NCBI GenBank assembly: GCA_963754645.1
Contig: CAVWGP010000011.1
Coordinates: forward strand, 434,001 to 498,000
Source of the DNA: CAVWGP01 sp963754645
GTDB lineage: Bacteria > Pseudomonadota > Alphaproteobacteria > Bin65
Direction of reading: 5' to 3'
DNA: 64,000 bases
Shown: piece by piece, positions 63,858 through 64,000 of the stretch
Layout: every line of letters begins with the position of its first letter
How positions within the stretch are numbered: position 1 is the first letter of the stretch
Notes under the pieces: generated by a model
Seen by the model: only the letters and a program-made list of their open reading frames with translations
Told to the model about the DNA's origin: nothing
The model's database searches: none
Position numbers and translations under genes: made by a program

Positions 63858-64000
63858 CCGCCGCCCCGCGCTTGACCCAGGCCAAGGTGCCGAAGCCTCG
63901 CTCCGGTCGATTTATTAACCCGCCGGACGGTAGCATTGTCGCGTTCCGCCCTCGATGCGAGAGGTGATGCCGATGCCGATCGTCGCTGCGAAATGCGTGC

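Overview
This window looks like a chromosomal segment of a high-G+C alphaproteobacterium, possibly Rhodospirillales-like. The evidence is gene order and product type: rho, hemJ, hemH, hemE, ppsR, maf, coaE, dnaQ and secB lie together in the arrangement familiar near alphaproteobacterial origins. They are followed by hslVU, an Smr protein, mltA, a Tim44-like protein and hisB-H-A-F-E. No rRNA, tRNA, CRISPR array, phage or recognisable insertion-sequence transposase was seen.

Layout. 1-3056: end of an aromatic acyl-CoA pathway (salicylyl-CoA 5-hydroxylase-type reductase domain, benzoate-CoA-ligase-type enzyme). 3156-9196 (minus strand): SDR, rho, a HisC-like aminotransferase and the haem genes hemJ-hemH-hemE. 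9640-12396 (plus): ppsR-maf-coaE-dnaQ, facing secB. 13063-14938: hslVU. 15236-20930 (minus): orphan HicB, Smr, lutABC, mltA, tim44. 21144-25094: histidine operon ending in a HIT protein. 25183-30842: dodecin, an isochorismatase-like/ureohydrolase pair, a universal stress protein, a TIGR02186-TauE/SafE pair and DUF2333. 30998-45955: alpha/beta hydrolase, hipBA, an EmrAB/MarR efflux locus, trpS, murJ, ubiE-like, pyrF, VOC, M20 peptidase and a DUF433/DUF5615 pair. 46056-51853: a peptide-type solute-binding protein, a TPR protein and glnD. 52011-64000: accessory region with small mobile-looking modules, two HNH nucleases, TPR proteins, MsrQ and two related membrane-anchored proteins.

The most unusual region is 52.7-55.8 kb. 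The 3' end of a gene of unknown function (52011-52931) recurs three more times downstream. Between the copies sit three unrelated modules: two small conserved genes, an HNH nuclease, and a HepT/MntA toxin-antitoxin pair. No integrase or transposase is visible.

A second window-wide feature concerns the reading of every gene. At least 15 genes, including core ones such as hemJ, ppsR and mltA, are interrupted by single extra bases. I resolved 18 sites and all are +1; none is a deletion. Removing them gives family-typical proteins with lengths divisible by three. This points to consensus insertion errors in the assembly rather than mass pseudogenisation. I therefore annotate these as genes with a frameshift.
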